This document shows, one piece after another, positions 18,971-28,777 of a stretch of 64,000 nucleotides of DNA. The notes below the pieces were generated by a model, which saw only the letters and a list, made by a program, of their open reading frames with translations, did no database searches and had not been told where the DNA came from. Within the stretch, counting starts at the first letter, position 1, and each line of letters begins with the position of its first letter. Position numbers and translations under genes: made by a program. Source of the DNA: Blattabacterium cuenoti (GTDB lineage Bacteria > Bacteroidota > Bacteroidia > Flavobacteriales > Blattabacteriaceae); the NCBI RefSeq assembly GCF_014252255.1, contig NZ_CP059213.1:248001-312000 (forward strand), written 5' to 3'.

Positions 18971-20077
18971 ATGAACAATAATATTTTACCTAGAATAATT
19001 ATTGGAAGTGGAGGAAGTGGTGGACATATTTATCCTGGAATATCCATTGCAGATGAGCTTAAAAAACAAATTCCAGAAATCAATATTTTATTTATTGGAT
19101 CTAATAATCATATGGAAATGAAAGAAATTCCTAAATTTGGATATTCTATTGAAAAAATTTATATTTCAGGAGGTAAAGATAAATTTTGTTCTATAAAATG
19201 TTTTATCCTATCTATACAATTGATATATAGTTTATTTTTAGCAAATAAAATTATCAAAAAATTTTCTCCAGATATAGTTATTGGAACAGGTGGATTTGTA
19301 AGTTTTCCTACTTTATATGCTGCAAAAAAAAATAAAATACCTATTCTTCTTCAAGAACAAAATTCTTTTCCTGGATTAACTAATAGAATATTTTCTCGTT
19401 ATGCTCATAAAATATGTATTGCTTATGAACAAGCAAAAAAATATTTTCCAAAAGAAAAAACCATAATAACTGGAAATCCAGTTAGATCTGAAATATTCCA
19501 AAGACCTAGTAAAGAAAAAGCTTGTATTCATTTAGGATTAAAAGTAGAAAGACCTACTGTTTTATCTATAGGTGGGAGTAAAGGGTCTAATAGTATAAAT
19601 AATGCTTGGATAAAAGGTTTAAAAAAATTAATAGAATTAGATATACAACTTATATGGCAAGTTGGTAAATTAGATATTCATAGAATCAAAAAAAATAAAA
19701 TGTCTCATAACTCAAATTTTATTTTAATGGATTTTATTGAAAATATCCCAACATGTTATGCCGCAGCAGATATTATTGTATCTAGAGCTGGTGCTTTAAC
19801 TATATCAGAAATATGTTTAATAGGAAAACCATATATATTAATTCCTTTTCCTTGGTCTTCCGATGATCATCAAAATAAAAATGCTAAAATATTAGAAGAA
19901 AAAGAAGCGGCTTTAATTATTAAAAATGAGGAAATAGAGAAAAAATTAGTGGATTCAACCATTCAATTAGTAAATGATGAAAAAATGAAACAAAAAATGA
20001 GTAAAAATATCCTACAATTAGGAAAACCTAAAGCTACCAATGATATTGTTAATGAGATATTACAAATTATTTTATGA
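18971..20077 (+). CDS. murG: UDP-GlcNAc:lipid I GlcNAc-transferase MurG
   Basis: Peripheral inner-membrane GT-B glycosyltransferase converting lipid I to lipid II. The N-terminal glycine loop GSGGSGGHIYPG lies at about 12-23, GTGGFVSFP and LLQEQNSFPG belong to the acceptor domain, and ISRAGALTISE with the following PWSSDDHQNKNA forms the UDP-GlcNAc site. Length 368 is normal. Its stop overlaps the murC start by four bases (ATGA), so translation is coupled. Confidence 0.96.
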   Translation: MNNNILPRIIIGSGGSGGHIYPGISIADELKKQIPEINILFIGSNNHMEMKEIPKFGYSIEKIYISGGKDKFCSIKCFILSIQLIYSLFLANKIIKKFSPDIVIGTGGFVSFPTLYAAKKNKIPILLQEQNSFPGLTNRIFSRYAHKICIAYEQAKKYFPKEKTIITGNPVRSEIFQRPSKEKACIHLGLKVERPTVLSIGGSKGSNSINNAWIKGLKKLIELDIQLIWQVGKLDIHRIKKNKMSHNSNFILMDFIENIPTCYAAADIIVSRAGALTISEICLIGKPYILIPFPWSSDDHQNKNAKILEEKEAALIIKNEEIEKKLVDSTIQLVNDEKMKQKMSKNILQLGKPKATNDIVNEILQIIL

Positions 20078-21450
20078 ACTTAAAAAAAGTTGATTTTTTT
20101 TATTTTTTAGGAATAGGAGGTATGGGGATGAGTTCTCTTGCTAGATATTTTCATTCTATAGGAAAAACAGTTTATGGTCATGATAAAAATAGAACTTTAT
20201 TGACAAATAAATTAGAAGAAGAGGGAATTTACATAAATTATCATGATTGTATAGAAATTTTACCTAAATGGGTCCTTTCTAAAAAATGTTTAATTGTGTA
20301 TACTCCAGCTATTCCAAATAATCATAAACAATGGATTTATTTAAAGAAATATGGAAAAAATATAAAAAAACGTTCTCAAGTATTGTCATTTATTACAGAA
20401 AATGCAATTTGTATAGCAATAGGTGGAACACATGGAAAAACGACAACTTGTACTTTATTAGGCCATATTTTATATAATGCAGGAATTTCCTTTACTTCTT
20501 TATTAGGAGGAATATCTGAAAATTATCAATCTAATATTATATTGAATGGAAATAAAATTTTTTTAGTAGAAGCAGATGAATTTGATCATTCTTTTTTATA
20601 TTTATCACCTAATATAGCATGTATTACGTCTTTTGAACAAGATCATGTAGACATTTATCCAAATAAAAAAATTTTAAAAAAGGCTTATATAGCTTTTTTA
20701 AAAAGAATAAAAAAACCATATAAAAAAATATTCCTTTGTAAGGAAGAATCTTTACCATTAATAAAAAACGCTATATATTATTCTGTAATTCAAAAAGCCA
20801 ATTATTATTCCAATCATATTTCCATCAAAAGAAATAAATGGTATTTTGATTTTCATACTCCTACAGATACATGGAAATTTTTACCTTTACCTATTCCAGG
20901 TATACATAATTTAAAAAATATTACAGCAGCGTTGGCTATATCTGATTATTTAAAAATTAATAAAGAAAAAATAAGAAAATCTTTATTTTTATTTAAAGGA
21001 ATAAAAAGAAGATATTCTATTCATTATCAATCTAAAAATAAAATATATATAGATGATTATGCACATCATCCTACAGAAATAAATGCTTTAATTCAAACAG
21101 TTAGAAAGTGTTTTCCAAATAAAAAAATATTAGGTGTTTTTCAACCTCATTTATTTAGTAGGACTAAATTTTTTGAAGAATCTTTTGCAAGAAGTTTAGA
21201 AAAACTTGATATTTTAATATTATTAGATATTTATCCAGCTAGAGAATTTTATATGGATGGAATAATTAATTCCAATAATTTATTAAAAAAAATAAAAATG
21301 AGTTCTAAAAATAAAGAAATATCAAATTTATCTCAAGTTTTAGAAAAAATTGAAAAAAAACATTTTGATATTATTATTACAATAGGAGCTGGTGATATAG
21401 ATTCCTTAATTATTCCTATAAAAAAATGGTTATATAAACGATATGGATAA
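20074..21450 (+). CDS. murC: UDP-N-acetylmuramate:L-alanine ligase MurC
   Basis: First Mur ligase, adding L-alanine to UDP-MurNAc. The N-terminal nucleotide fold begins FLGIGGMGMSSLA, ATP motif GGTHGKTTT is at 117-125, and the metal- and substrate-binding EADEFDHSF and DDYAHHPTEI motifs are present. Length 458 is usual. It lies between murG and ftsQ without gaps; the ftsQ ATG follows the stop codon immediately. Confidence 0.96.
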   Translation: MNLKKVDFFYFLGIGGMGMSSLARYFHSIGKTVYGHDKNRTLLTNKLEEEGIYINYHDCIEILPKWVLSKKCLIVYTPAIPNNHKQWIYLKKYGKNIKKRSQVLSFITENAICIAIGGTHGKTTTCTLLGHILYNAGISFTSLLGGISENYQSNIILNGNKIFLVEADEFDHSFLYLSPNIACITSFEQDHVDIYPNKKILKKAYIAFLKRIKKPYKKIFLCKEESLPLIKNAIYYSVIQKANYYSNHISIKRNKWYFDFHTPTDTWKFLPLPIPGIHNLKNITAALAISDYLKINKEKIRKSLFLFKGIKRRYSIHYQSKNKIYIDDYAHHPTEINALIQTVRKCFPNKKILGVFQPHLFSRTKFFEESFARSLEKLDILILLDIYPAREFYMDGIINSNNLLKKIKMSSKNKEISNLSQVLEKIEKKHFDIIITIGAGDIDSLIIPIKKWLYKRYG

Positions 21451-22173
21451 ATGAAAAATAAATCCTTTATCCTTATTTTGTTATTATATATAATTTTTAT
21501 GATCTCTATTTTTTATTTTTCTCAAAAAATACATAAAAACAGAAATTTGAAAAAATTTAATATCATCATTGATCCATTATCTAAAAATCATTTTATAAAT
21601 GAAGAAATTATTAAAAATATTCTATTTTCTAGAATAGAAAATATTGAAAAAAAAATCGGTCAATTATGTATATTGAGAATGGAAAAAAAATTAAATAATT
21701 ATCCTTTTATAAAAAAATCGGAAGTGTTTCTTAGTGTAGATGGAACCCTAAATATTAAAATTTGGCAAAAAGAACCTATTTTAAGAATAAAAGATGGTAA
21801 TAAAGAATATTATCTAACAAAAGATGCAGAAAATTTAGAACTTTCTCCTTTTTATTCGTCAAAAGTTATTTTAGCAAAAGGACCTTTTTCAAAAAAAGAA
21901 AAAAAAGATTTAATTAAATTTGTCAATTTTATAAATTATGATGAATTACTAAAAAATCAAATTATTAGCATAAAAAAAAATGATCATAACTTATTTATTT
22001 TGATACCGAAAATAGGTAATCATTATATTATATTAGGAAATATAAAGAATTTTAAAAATAAATTGAATAAATTAAAAGCATTTTATAAACAGTACCTAAA
22101 TAAAATAGATATTAATCGATATAAAAGTATTGATTTGCAATATAAAGACCAAGTAGTAGCAAAAAAAAGATAA
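21451..22173 (+). CDS. ftsQ: Cell division protein FtsQ
   Basis: Bitopic divisome scaffold. A short cytoplasmic tail and one membrane helix (about 6-23) precede a periplasmic POTRA-like region (about 35-105) with the pattern FINEEIIKNIL and a PFIKKSEVFLSVDGTLNIKIWQKEP strand-turn-strand typical of FtsQ (shown in shortened form: PFIKKSEVF and IKIWQKEP). Sequence is weakly conserved, so gene order (murC-ftsQ-ftsA-ftsZ) is the strongest support. Four bases before ftsA. Confidence 0.85.
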   Translation: MKNKSFILILLLYIIFMISIFYFSQKIHKNRNLKKFNIIIDPLSKNHFINEEIIKNILFSRIENIEKKIGQLCILRMEKKLNNYPFIKKSEVFLSVDGTLNIKIWQKEPILRIKDGNKEYYLTKDAENLELSPFYSSKVILAKGPFSKKEKKDLIKFVNFINYDELLKNQIISIKKNDHNLFILIPKIGNHYIILGNIKNFKNKLNKLKAFYKQYLNKIDINRYKSIDLQYKDQVVAKKR

Positions 22174-22177
22174 ATCT

Positions 22178-23548
22178 ATGGAATATCAAGATATAGCTAT
22201 AGGTCTTGATGTGGGCACCACAAAGATTGTAGCTATGGTAGGAAGGAGAAATGAATATAATAAAATTGAGATCTTAGGTATAGGTAGATCTAAAAGTATA
22301 GGGGTGCATAGAGGAGTTGTTAACAATATAACTCAAACAATTGAAGCTATTCGTGAAGCAGTATCTGAAGCAGAACATAGTTCTGGTTTAAAAATAAAAG
22401 AAGTTATTGTTGGTATAGCAGGTCAACATATTCGAAGTCTACAACATAATGATTATATTACTAGATTAGATTTTGAAAATGTAATCAATCAAAAAGATAT
22501 ACAAAAATTAATAGATCAAGTTCATAAATTGGTAATGCTTCCAGGAGAAGAAATCATTCATGTTCTTCCACAAGAATATAAAGTTGATAGTCAAGCAGAA
22601 ATCGGAGAACCAATAGGAATGTATGGAAGTCGTTTAGAAGCAAATTTTCATGTAGTAGTAGGACAAATTTCTTCTATTCGTAATATTGGAAGATGTGTTA
22701 AAGCAGCAGGATTGAATTTATCTGGAATGACTTTAGAACCTTTAGCTTCTGCAGAAGCTGTATTAAGCACTGAAGAAAGAGAAGCTGGTGTTGCTTTAGT
22801 AGATATAGGAGGAGGGACTACTGATATTGCTATATTTAAAGATAATATTATTCGACATACTGCTGTTATTCCTTTTGGAGGTAATGTTATTACTGAAAAT
22901 ATTAAAACAGATTGTTTGATTATAGAAAGACAAGCTGAATTACTAAAAATAAAATTTGGATCTGCATGGCCTGGAGAAAATAAAGAAACAGAAATTGTTT
23001 GTATTCCTGGATTAAGAGGACGTGATCCTAAAGAAATTTCTTTAAAAGATCTTTCTCATATTATACATAAAAGAGTATGTGAAATTTTAGAACAAGTCAA
23101 TATAGAAATTCAAAATTATGGAAATGAAGAACAAAAAAAAAGACTAATAGCAGGATTAGTTATGACAGGAGGAGGTTCTCAATTAAAACATATTCGTCCT
23201 CTATCAGAATATATTACTGGTATGGATGTACGTATAGGTTATTCTAATGAATATATTGCAGGAGAAAAAAATGGTATTATAAGTAATCCAGAATATGCAA
23301 CGTCTATAGGTTTAGTTATTAAAGGCCTTGATGATAAAAAAAAATATCTTTGTACACCAGATATGGTACATAAATATGATAATAATCATACTTCCGAAGT
23401 TATTTCTACAAAATTTTATAATAAAAAACAGAAATTAAATTATGAAGATAATTCGGATCATTCAAAGAAAAAAAATAAAACAAAATCAAAATCTTTTCTT
23501 GAAATTTGGGCAGATAAATTCCGTCAAATATTGAATGATACAGAATAA
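22178..23548 (+). CDS. ftsA: Cell division protein FtsA
   Basis: Actin-fold ATPase that tethers FtsZ to the membrane. Phosphate-1 motif AIGLDVGTTKIVAMVG is at about 7-22, the FtsA-specific 1C domain follows, and phosphate-2 ALVDIGGGTTDIA and adenosine MTGGGSQL motifs are present. The C-terminus (FLEIWADKFRQIL) can form the amphipathic membrane-targeting helix. A low-complexity Lys/Asn linker precedes it. Length 456 is normal for Bacteroidota. It is followed 11 bases later by ftsZ. Confidence 0.96.
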   Translation: MEYQDIAIGLDVGTTKIVAMVGRRNEYNKIEILGIGRSKSIGVHRGVVNNITQTIEAIREAVSEAEHSSGLKIKEVIVGIAGQHIRSLQHNDYITRLDFENVINQKDIQKLIDQVHKLVMLPGEEIIHVLPQEYKVDSQAEIGEPIGMYGSRLEANFHVVVGQISSIRNIGRCVKAAGLNLSGMTLEPLASAEAVLSTEEREAGVALVDIGGGTTDIAIFKDNIIRHTAVIPFGGNVITENIKTDCLIIERQAELLKIKFGSAWPGENKETEIVCIPGLRGRDPKEISLKDLSHIIHKRVCEILEQVNIEIQNYGNEEQKKRLIAGLVMTGGGSQLKHIRPLSEYITGMDVRIGYSNEYIAGEKNGIISNPEYATSIGLVIKGLDDKKKYLCTPDMVHKYDNNHTSEVISTKFYNKKQKLNYEDNSDHSKKKNKTKSKSFLEIWADKFRQILNDTE

Positions 23549-23559
23549 TCAATAATGAA

Positions 23560-24909
23560 ATGAAAAAAGAAGATTTTATACAACAAAAAAAAAATAACGT
23601 TCAATTTGGATTTTCAAAAAATCGTTCAGCTGCAATAAAAGTAATTGGAGTAGGAGGTGGAGGTAGCAATGCTTTAAGTCATATGTTTGAACAAGGAATT
23701 ACTGATGTAGATTTTATAGCATGTAATACGGATGCACAAGCTTTAAAAAATAACCCAGTACCTGTAAAAATTCAATTAGGAGCTTCTATTACGGAAGGTT
23801 TAGGTGCAGGAGCAGATCCAGAAGTAGGAGAAAAAGCTGCTTTAGAAAGTTTAGAAGAGATAAAAAGTGTTCTAGATTCTAATACTAAGATGACATTTAT
23901 TACAGCAGGAATGGGGGGTGGAACGGGAACAGGTGCTGCCCCAATTATTGCAGGAATTTCTAAAGAAAAAGGAATTTTAACTGTAGGTATTGTTACAATT
24001 CCATTTCATTTTGAAGGAAAAATGAGATTGAAACAAGCTCAAAAAGGTATCGAATCATTAAGAAAAAATGTAGATTCTTTAATTGTTATTAACAATGATA
24101 AACTGAGAGAGTTATACGGTAATCTAGGATTTAAAGCTGGATTTGCAAAAGCAGATGAAGTTTTAACTACAGCAGCTAAAGGTATTGCAGAAGTAATCAC
24201 TCATCATTATAAACAAAATATAGATTTAAGAGATACTAGAACTGTTCTTAAAGAAAGTGGAACAGCTGTTATGGGGTCTTCTATTTCTGTTGGTGAGAAT
24301 AGAGCAAAAGAAGCGGTAGTACAAGCTTTGGATTCTCCATTATTAAATGATAATAAAATTACGGGAGCAAAAAATGTTCTTTTACTTATTGTTTCAGGAA
24401 AAATAGAAATTACTATAGATGAAATTGGAATAATTAGTGATTATATACAAAAAGAAGCAGGTAATAATGCTAATATTATTATGGGGATAGGAGAGGACGA
24501 TAGTTTAGAAGAAAGTATATCCGTAACTATAGTAGCTACAGGCTTTCCTACTGAAATTCAGAGAGCTATTAATCATGAAGAGAAAAAAATTTTTCATAGG
24601 TTAGAAGAACCATATGAGCAAAGATTAAAAAAAATAGAAGAAGTAGATTCTTATTCTCAAAAAATAAATTTTTATACAAGAAAAAAAGACTATTCCAATC
24701 ATTTAGAAAAATATTCTTCTAATAAGAAAAAAGAAAATTTTTCATTAAATCAAAAAAAAAGTGTTTTTGATAAATCTATTAATTCAAATTTTATAGAAAA
24801 AAAACAAAATAAAAAATATATGATGCTAGAAGATAGTTTTGATCTTCCTATTTCATATAATGAAAATGAAAAAATTTTAAAAAATAGTATTCGTAAAGAA
24901 AAAAAATAA
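23560..24909 (+). CDS. ftsZ: Cell division GTPase FtsZ
   Basis: Tubulin-like GTPase forming the Z-ring. The GTP-binding glycine loop GVGGGGSNAL is near 30-39, tubulin signature GGGTGTGAAP begins at residue 119, and the T7 catalytic loop NIDLRD is near 225. The globular part ends near 335. A Lys/Asn-rich linker of about 100 residues follows, ending in a basic tail. A short C-terminal peptide for FtsA binding may be LPISYNENE (tentative). Last gene of the dcw cluster; a 49-base A+T-rich gap separates it from hisS. Confidence 0.97.
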   Translation: MKKEDFIQQKKNNVQFGFSKNRSAAIKVIGVGGGGSNALSHMFEQGITDVDFIACNTDAQALKNNPVPVKIQLGASITEGLGAGADPEVGEKAALESLEEIKSVLDSNTKMTFITAGMGGGTGTGAAPIIAGISKEKGILTVGIVTIPFHFEGKMRLKQAQKGIESLRKNVDSLIVINNDKLRELYGNLGFKAGFAKADEVLTTAAKGIAEVITHHYKQNIDLRDTRTVLKESGTAVMGSSISVGENRAKEAVVQALDSPLLNDNKITGAKNVLLLIVSGKIEITIDEIGIISDYIQKEAGNNANIIMGIGEDDSLEESISVTIVATGFPTEIQRAINHEEKKIFHRLEEPYEQRLKKIEEVDSYSQKINFYTRKKDYSNHLEKYSSNKKKENFSLNQKKSVFDKSINSNFIEKKQNKKYMMLEDSFDLPISYNENEKILKNSIRKEKK

Positions 24910-24958
24910 TAAAAATGAAAAATTTAATGATTTTTAATATTTTAATATTTATTAGATT

Positions 24959-26383
24959 ATGAAGTCACTTAATATTCCTAAAGGAACTAGGGATTTTTCA
25001 TTTATTGAGATGAGTAAACGAAATTATTTAATTAAAATTATTCGAGAAAAATTTGAACTTTTTGGTTACCATCCAATAGAAACCCCTTCTTTTGAAAAAA
25101 TTTCTACTCTTATTGGTAAATATGGAGAAGAAGGAGATTATTTAATGTTTAAATTACTTCATTCAGGTAATGTTTTAAAAAAAATAATTTCAGATATTTT
25201 TAGAAAAATAAATAATAAGGAAAAAACGATTGATATCAAAAAATTTTTAATTGAACATATAGCTAATAAAGCTCTTCGATATGATTTAACGGTTCCTTTT
25301 GTACGTTATGTAGGAATGCATAAAAATGAAATAGTTTTTCCTTTTAAAAGATATCAAATACAACCTGTATGGCGTGCGGATAACCCTCAAAAAGGAAGAT
25401 TTAGAGAATTTTATCAATGTGATGTAGATATAATATCATCATATTATAGGTCTTTATGGGAAGAAATAGAATTAATTCAACTTTGTGACGAAATTTTTAC
25501 AAAACTTAATTTTCCTATTATTATATATATGAATCATAGAGATATATTAGGAGGATTAGTGGAAATTTCTGGTATAAAAAATAATTTATGGAAAGATTTT
25601 ATTACATCATTAGATAAATGGAATAAAATTGGAAAAAATTTAGTAAAAAAAGAAATGTTGTGTAAAGGTATTTCATCTCAATCATTTGATAAAATTGCAT
25701 TTTTTTTCGATATGAAAGAAAATTTTATAAAAAAAGAAAAATATTTAACTATCGCTTTTAAATATTCTAAAATAGGAAAAAATGGAATAAAAGATCTTAG
25801 TTTTATTTATAAAAATATAAATAGTATTTCTTTAAAAAATACAAAATTAGAATGGAATATTTCTTTAGCTAGAGGAATGAATTATTATACAGGAACAATA
25901 TTAGAAATTGTCCCATTTCATAATAATAATACTAATTATTCAAATTATATTTCTATTGGTGGAGGAGGACGATATGATAAATTATCTCATTTATTTGGAA
26001 TGAAAAATCTTTATGGAGTAGGAATTTCTTTAGGTTTAGATAGAATTTATTTAGCTATGGAAAAAAAAAATTTATTACAAACTATTTATAGTTATCCTTC
26101 AAAAGTTTTATTTATTAATTTTGGAGATGAAGAAGTTTTGTATGCATATACAATGATAAATTTTTTGAGACAAAAAGGAATTTCTACTCAATTATATCCT
26201 CATGCGGTTAAAATAGGAAAACAATTTAAATACGCTAATGATAATAATATTCCATTTACTATTAGTATAGGAAAAAATGAAATTAAAAGAAGGAAAATAA
26301 AAGTAAAAAATATTAAAGAAAGAACAGAAAAAGAATATGATAATATAAATGATGTTGTTAATCAATTAAATATTGATTTATAA
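24959..26383 (+). CDS. hisS: Histidyl-tRNA synthetase
   Basis: Class II synthetase charging tRNA-His; a tRNA-His gene lies near 48.2 kb. N-terminal IPKGTRDFSF, motif 2 around VWRADNPQKGRFREF with QCDVDII, the histidine loop ARGMNYYTGTI, and motif 3 GVGISLGLDRI are visible. The C-terminal anticodon-binding domain spans about 375-474. At 474 residues it is the longer Bacteroidota form. The 3' end overlaps the convergent pnuC gene by six bases. Confidence 0.95.
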   Translation: MKSLNIPKGTRDFSFIEMSKRNYLIKIIREKFELFGYHPIETPSFEKISTLIGKYGEEGDYLMFKLLHSGNVLKKIISDIFRKINNKEKTIDIKKFLIEHIANKALRYDLTVPFVRYVGMHKNEIVFPFKRYQIQPVWRADNPQKGRFREFYQCDVDIISSYYRSLWEEIELIQLCDEIFTKLNFPIIIYMNHRDILGGLVEISGIKNNLWKDFITSLDKWNKIGKNLVKKEMLCKGISSQSFDKIAFFFDMKENFIKKEKYLTIAFKYSKIGKNGIKDLSFIYKNINSISLKNTKLEWNISLARGMNYYTGTILEIVPFHNNNTNYSNYISIGGGGRYDKLSHLFGMKNLYGVGISLGLDRIYLAMEKKNLLQTIYSYPSKVLFINFGDEEVLYAYTMINFLRQKGISTQLYPHAVKIGKQFKYANDNNIPFTISIGKNEIKRRKIKVKNIKERTEKEYDNINDVVNQLNIDL

Positions 26384-27013
26384 TAAATTAATTGCTTTTT
26401 TTTTCCAAATGAAAAAACCTCCTATAGCTAATAAAAAAAGAATGATAAATAAAATACTTGTTAATATAAAACCTTTCAAAAAATAAATAGGAACAGAAAT
26501 GACGTTTCCAATCATCCAAAATATCCAATTTTCTACTTTTTTCATAGACATTTGATACATTCCAGAAAAATAAATACCTGTTGTTAATACATCCATCCAA
26601 TCAAAATGAGATTGAAGTTTTCCATAAAAATAATAAACCATTATACTAAAAATGCATGTCATTAAAAATAAAATAGATGTGTAAAAATAATCTTTTTGAT
26701 TACAAAAGGTAATATACTTTACTTTATTTTTTTTATTTTTTTTTTGGATCCATACATATAATCCATAAAAACTCATCATTGTATAATACATATTAATAAT
26801 AAAATCACCATAAAGAGAAGTAACAAAAGTTAAATAACTATATATTATAGTACTTACTATTCCTATAGGATATCCCCATATATTATTTTTTTGAATAAAA
26901 ATAACACTAAATACTGTCAATGATACAGCAGTAAATTCTAAAATAATAGAAAAAATATTATTATTATAATAAGGTGATAAAATAATATTGATACAATCAT
27001 TTATTAGATTCAT
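26378..27013 (-). CDS. pnuC: PnuC-family nicotinamide riboside/vitamin transporter
   Basis: Facilitator of the PnuC family; characterised members take up nicotinamide riboside or thiamine. The protein has 211 residues and about seven hydrophobic helices. Family features include the WGYPIGIVSTIIYSYLTF segment, an Asn-Met-Tyr-Tyr stretch in helix 3, an aromatic W-x-Q motif, and the WIFWMIGNVISVPIYF core repeat. The start overlaps the upstream phosphopantetheinyl transferase stop by four bases. The substrate is not decidable: no riboswitch or NAD or thiamine gene is adjacent. Confidence 0.82.
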   Translation of the reverse strand: MNLINDCINIILSPYYNNNIFSIILEFTAVSLTVFSVIFIQKNNIWGYPIGIVSTIIYSYLTFVTSLYGDFIINMYYTMMSFYGLYVWIQKKNKKNKVKYITFCNQKDYFYTSILFLMTCIFSIMVYYFYGKLQSHFDWMDVLTTGIYFSGMYQMSMKKVENWIFWMIGNVISVPIYFLKGFILTSILFIILFLLAIGGFFIWKKKAINLL

Positions 27014-27687
27014 TTATCTATAATATAAACTAAGTAATGTTCTTCTATTTTTCTATAAAAAGCATAAAATATCTTACAATAAGTTTTTTTTATTATCCAA
27101 CATGATATACAATAATCTTTTTTAAGGAAAAAAGGAGAAACTTTATAACGATCTAAAAAACTATTATATATACCTCCTTCTAGTTTATATAAACTTTCTT
27201 TAATTCCCCATATAATATGCAAATAATCTTTTTCATAATTTTTTTTAATAAAAATAGATTCATCTTCTCTAAGAAATTTTTTCTTTATTTTAATTATTTT
27301 GTTATCTTTTCGTAATTTTTCTATATCGATACCTATTTTATAAGAACTTATAGCTATAGCGATCCTTTCAAAAGAATGACTTAATGAAATATGTTTTCCT
27401 TTAGAAAAAATAAATGGTTTTCTTTTTTCATTATAAAAAATATTCATTTTTATTCCTATTATATATCTCAATGCATAACGTATTCCTAAAAATTCTTTTT
27501 TGCGTTTTTCCGATAAAGAAAAAAAAAACATTTTATCTTTATCGGAAAAAATTAGTTTTTCTAAAAACGTTTTTTTAAAAAAAAATTGCCATTTATCCCA
27601 TTTAAAAACTATAATTTTTGTATGAAATTTATAAAATTTATAGGGATATGAATCCATATTACGTAGTATTTTTTTCAATCTAGTCAT
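27010..27687 (-). CDS. 4'-phosphopantetheinyl transferase superfamily protein
   Basis: Sfp/AcpT-like enzyme that would activate acyl carrier protein by adding the phosphopantetheine arm of CoA. The two magnesium-binding motifs are present: IGIDIEKLR near residue 117 and WGIKESLYK near 163 (W-x-x-KE-x-x-x-K), with FLREDE before the second. Also LSHSFERIAIA, the family's LSH motif. Length 225 fits the Sfp class. It pairs by four-base overlap with pnuC. If no acpS exists elsewhere, this would serve fatty-acid synthesis (inference). Confidence 0.83.
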   Translation of the reverse strand: MTRLKKILRNMDSYPYKFYKFHTKIIVFKWDKWQFFFKKTFLEKLIFSDKDKMFFFSLSEKRKKEFLGIRYALRYIIGIKMNIFYNEKRKPFIFSKGKHISLSHSFERIAIAISSYKIGIDIEKLRKDNKIIKIKKKFLREDESIFIKKNYEKDYLHIIWGIKESLYKLEGGIYNSFLDRYKVSPFFLKKDYCISCWIIKKTYCKIFYAFYRKIEEHYLVYIIDK

Positions 27688-27742
27688 TTTTTTTGTACTA
27701 TTGTGATTTATACTACTAAAAAAAATAGAATATTCTTTATGT

Positions 27743-28777
27743 ATGAAAAAAGAAATTGAAAAAGCATTAAAAAATGTTATTCTTATGAATAAGAAAAATA
27801 TTATTGAATCTGGTTTTGTAAAAAAAATAGATTTATTAAATAATAAAATAGTAATCTATTTGATATTAGATAATCCAGCTATGCATTTCAAAAATGAACT
27901 AATAAAAAATATAAAAAATTCTATAAAAAGTATAAATATATTATATACAATATGTTTCAAAATAGAAATGAAATCAGAATCATCTATCAATATAAAACCT
28001 GTTATAAAAAATATAATAGCTATAGCTTCTGGAAAGGGTGGAGTAGGAAAATCTACAATAGCAACTAATATTGCTGTTTCTTTAAAAGAAATGGGATTTC
28101 ATGTTGGATTATTAGATGCTGATATATATGGTCCTTCTATACCATTAATGTTTAATATTGAAAAAAAAAATATTAATACCATAACACATAAAAATGGTAT
28201 CATAAATCCTATTATTAGTTATGGAGTAAAAATTTTATCTATAGGTTTTTTTTTAAAATATGGAGAAGCTATTGTTTGGAGAGGTCCAATGGTTACTAAA
28301 GTTTTGAGACAATTTATTCATGAAACTTATTGGGGAGAGTTAGATTTTTTAATTGTAGATTTACCACCAGGAACAGGTGATATTCATTTATCTATTTTGC
28401 AAGAAATTACATTACAAGGAATTGTTATAGTTAGTACATCTCAAAAAATAGCATTATCTGATGTAAATAGATCAGTTGGAATGTTTCGTATGAAATCTAT
28501 TTATGTTCCAATTATTGGAATTATAGAAAATATGTCATTTTTTTTTACAAAAAAAGAAAAAGAAAAATACTATTTTTTTGGGAAAAATGGAGTAAAAAAT
28601 TTTTCCAAAAAAAGTAATATATTCTTTCTTGGAGAAATACCTATGTTACAAGAAATACGAAAATATTCAGATTTAGGAATTCCTATTGTTTTAAAAAATG
28701 ATATAATTAAAAATATGTTTATAAATATTACAAAAAATATCATCAATCAAATCAATCAATTGTACATAAAAAATTAA
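27743..28777 (+). CDS. mrp: Mrp/NBP35-family iron-sulfur carrier ATPase
   Basis: P-loop ATPase of the ApbC/Mrp family, thought to carry Fe-S clusters to target enzymes. A degenerate DUF59-like N-terminal region (1-80) is followed by the deviant Walker A SGKGGVGKST at 96-105, LLDADIYGPSIP, and VDLPPGTGDIH. The C-terminal CxxC of enterobacterial members is missing: the loop after ENMSFFF has no cysteine, and the only cysteine seen in the N-terminal part is Cys71. The flavobacterial homologues I recall also lack it. The stop codon directly abuts that of the convergent next gene. Confidence 0.88.
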   Translation: MKKEIEKALKNVILMNKKNIIESGFVKKIDLLNNKIVIYLILDNPAMHFKNELIKNIKNSIKSINILYTICFKIEMKSESSINIKPVIKNIIAIASGKGGVGKSTIATNIAVSLKEMGFHVGLLDADIYGPSIPLMFNIEKKNINTITHKNGIINPIISYGVKILSIGFFLKYGEAIVWRGPMVTKVLRQFIHETYWGELDFLIVDLPPGTGDIHLSILQEITLQGIVIVSTSQKIALSDVNRSVGMFRMKSIYVPIIGIIENMSFFFTKKEKEKYYFFGKNGVKNFSKKSNIFFLGEIPMLQEIRKYSDLGIPIVLKNDIIKNMFINITKNIINQINQLYIKN

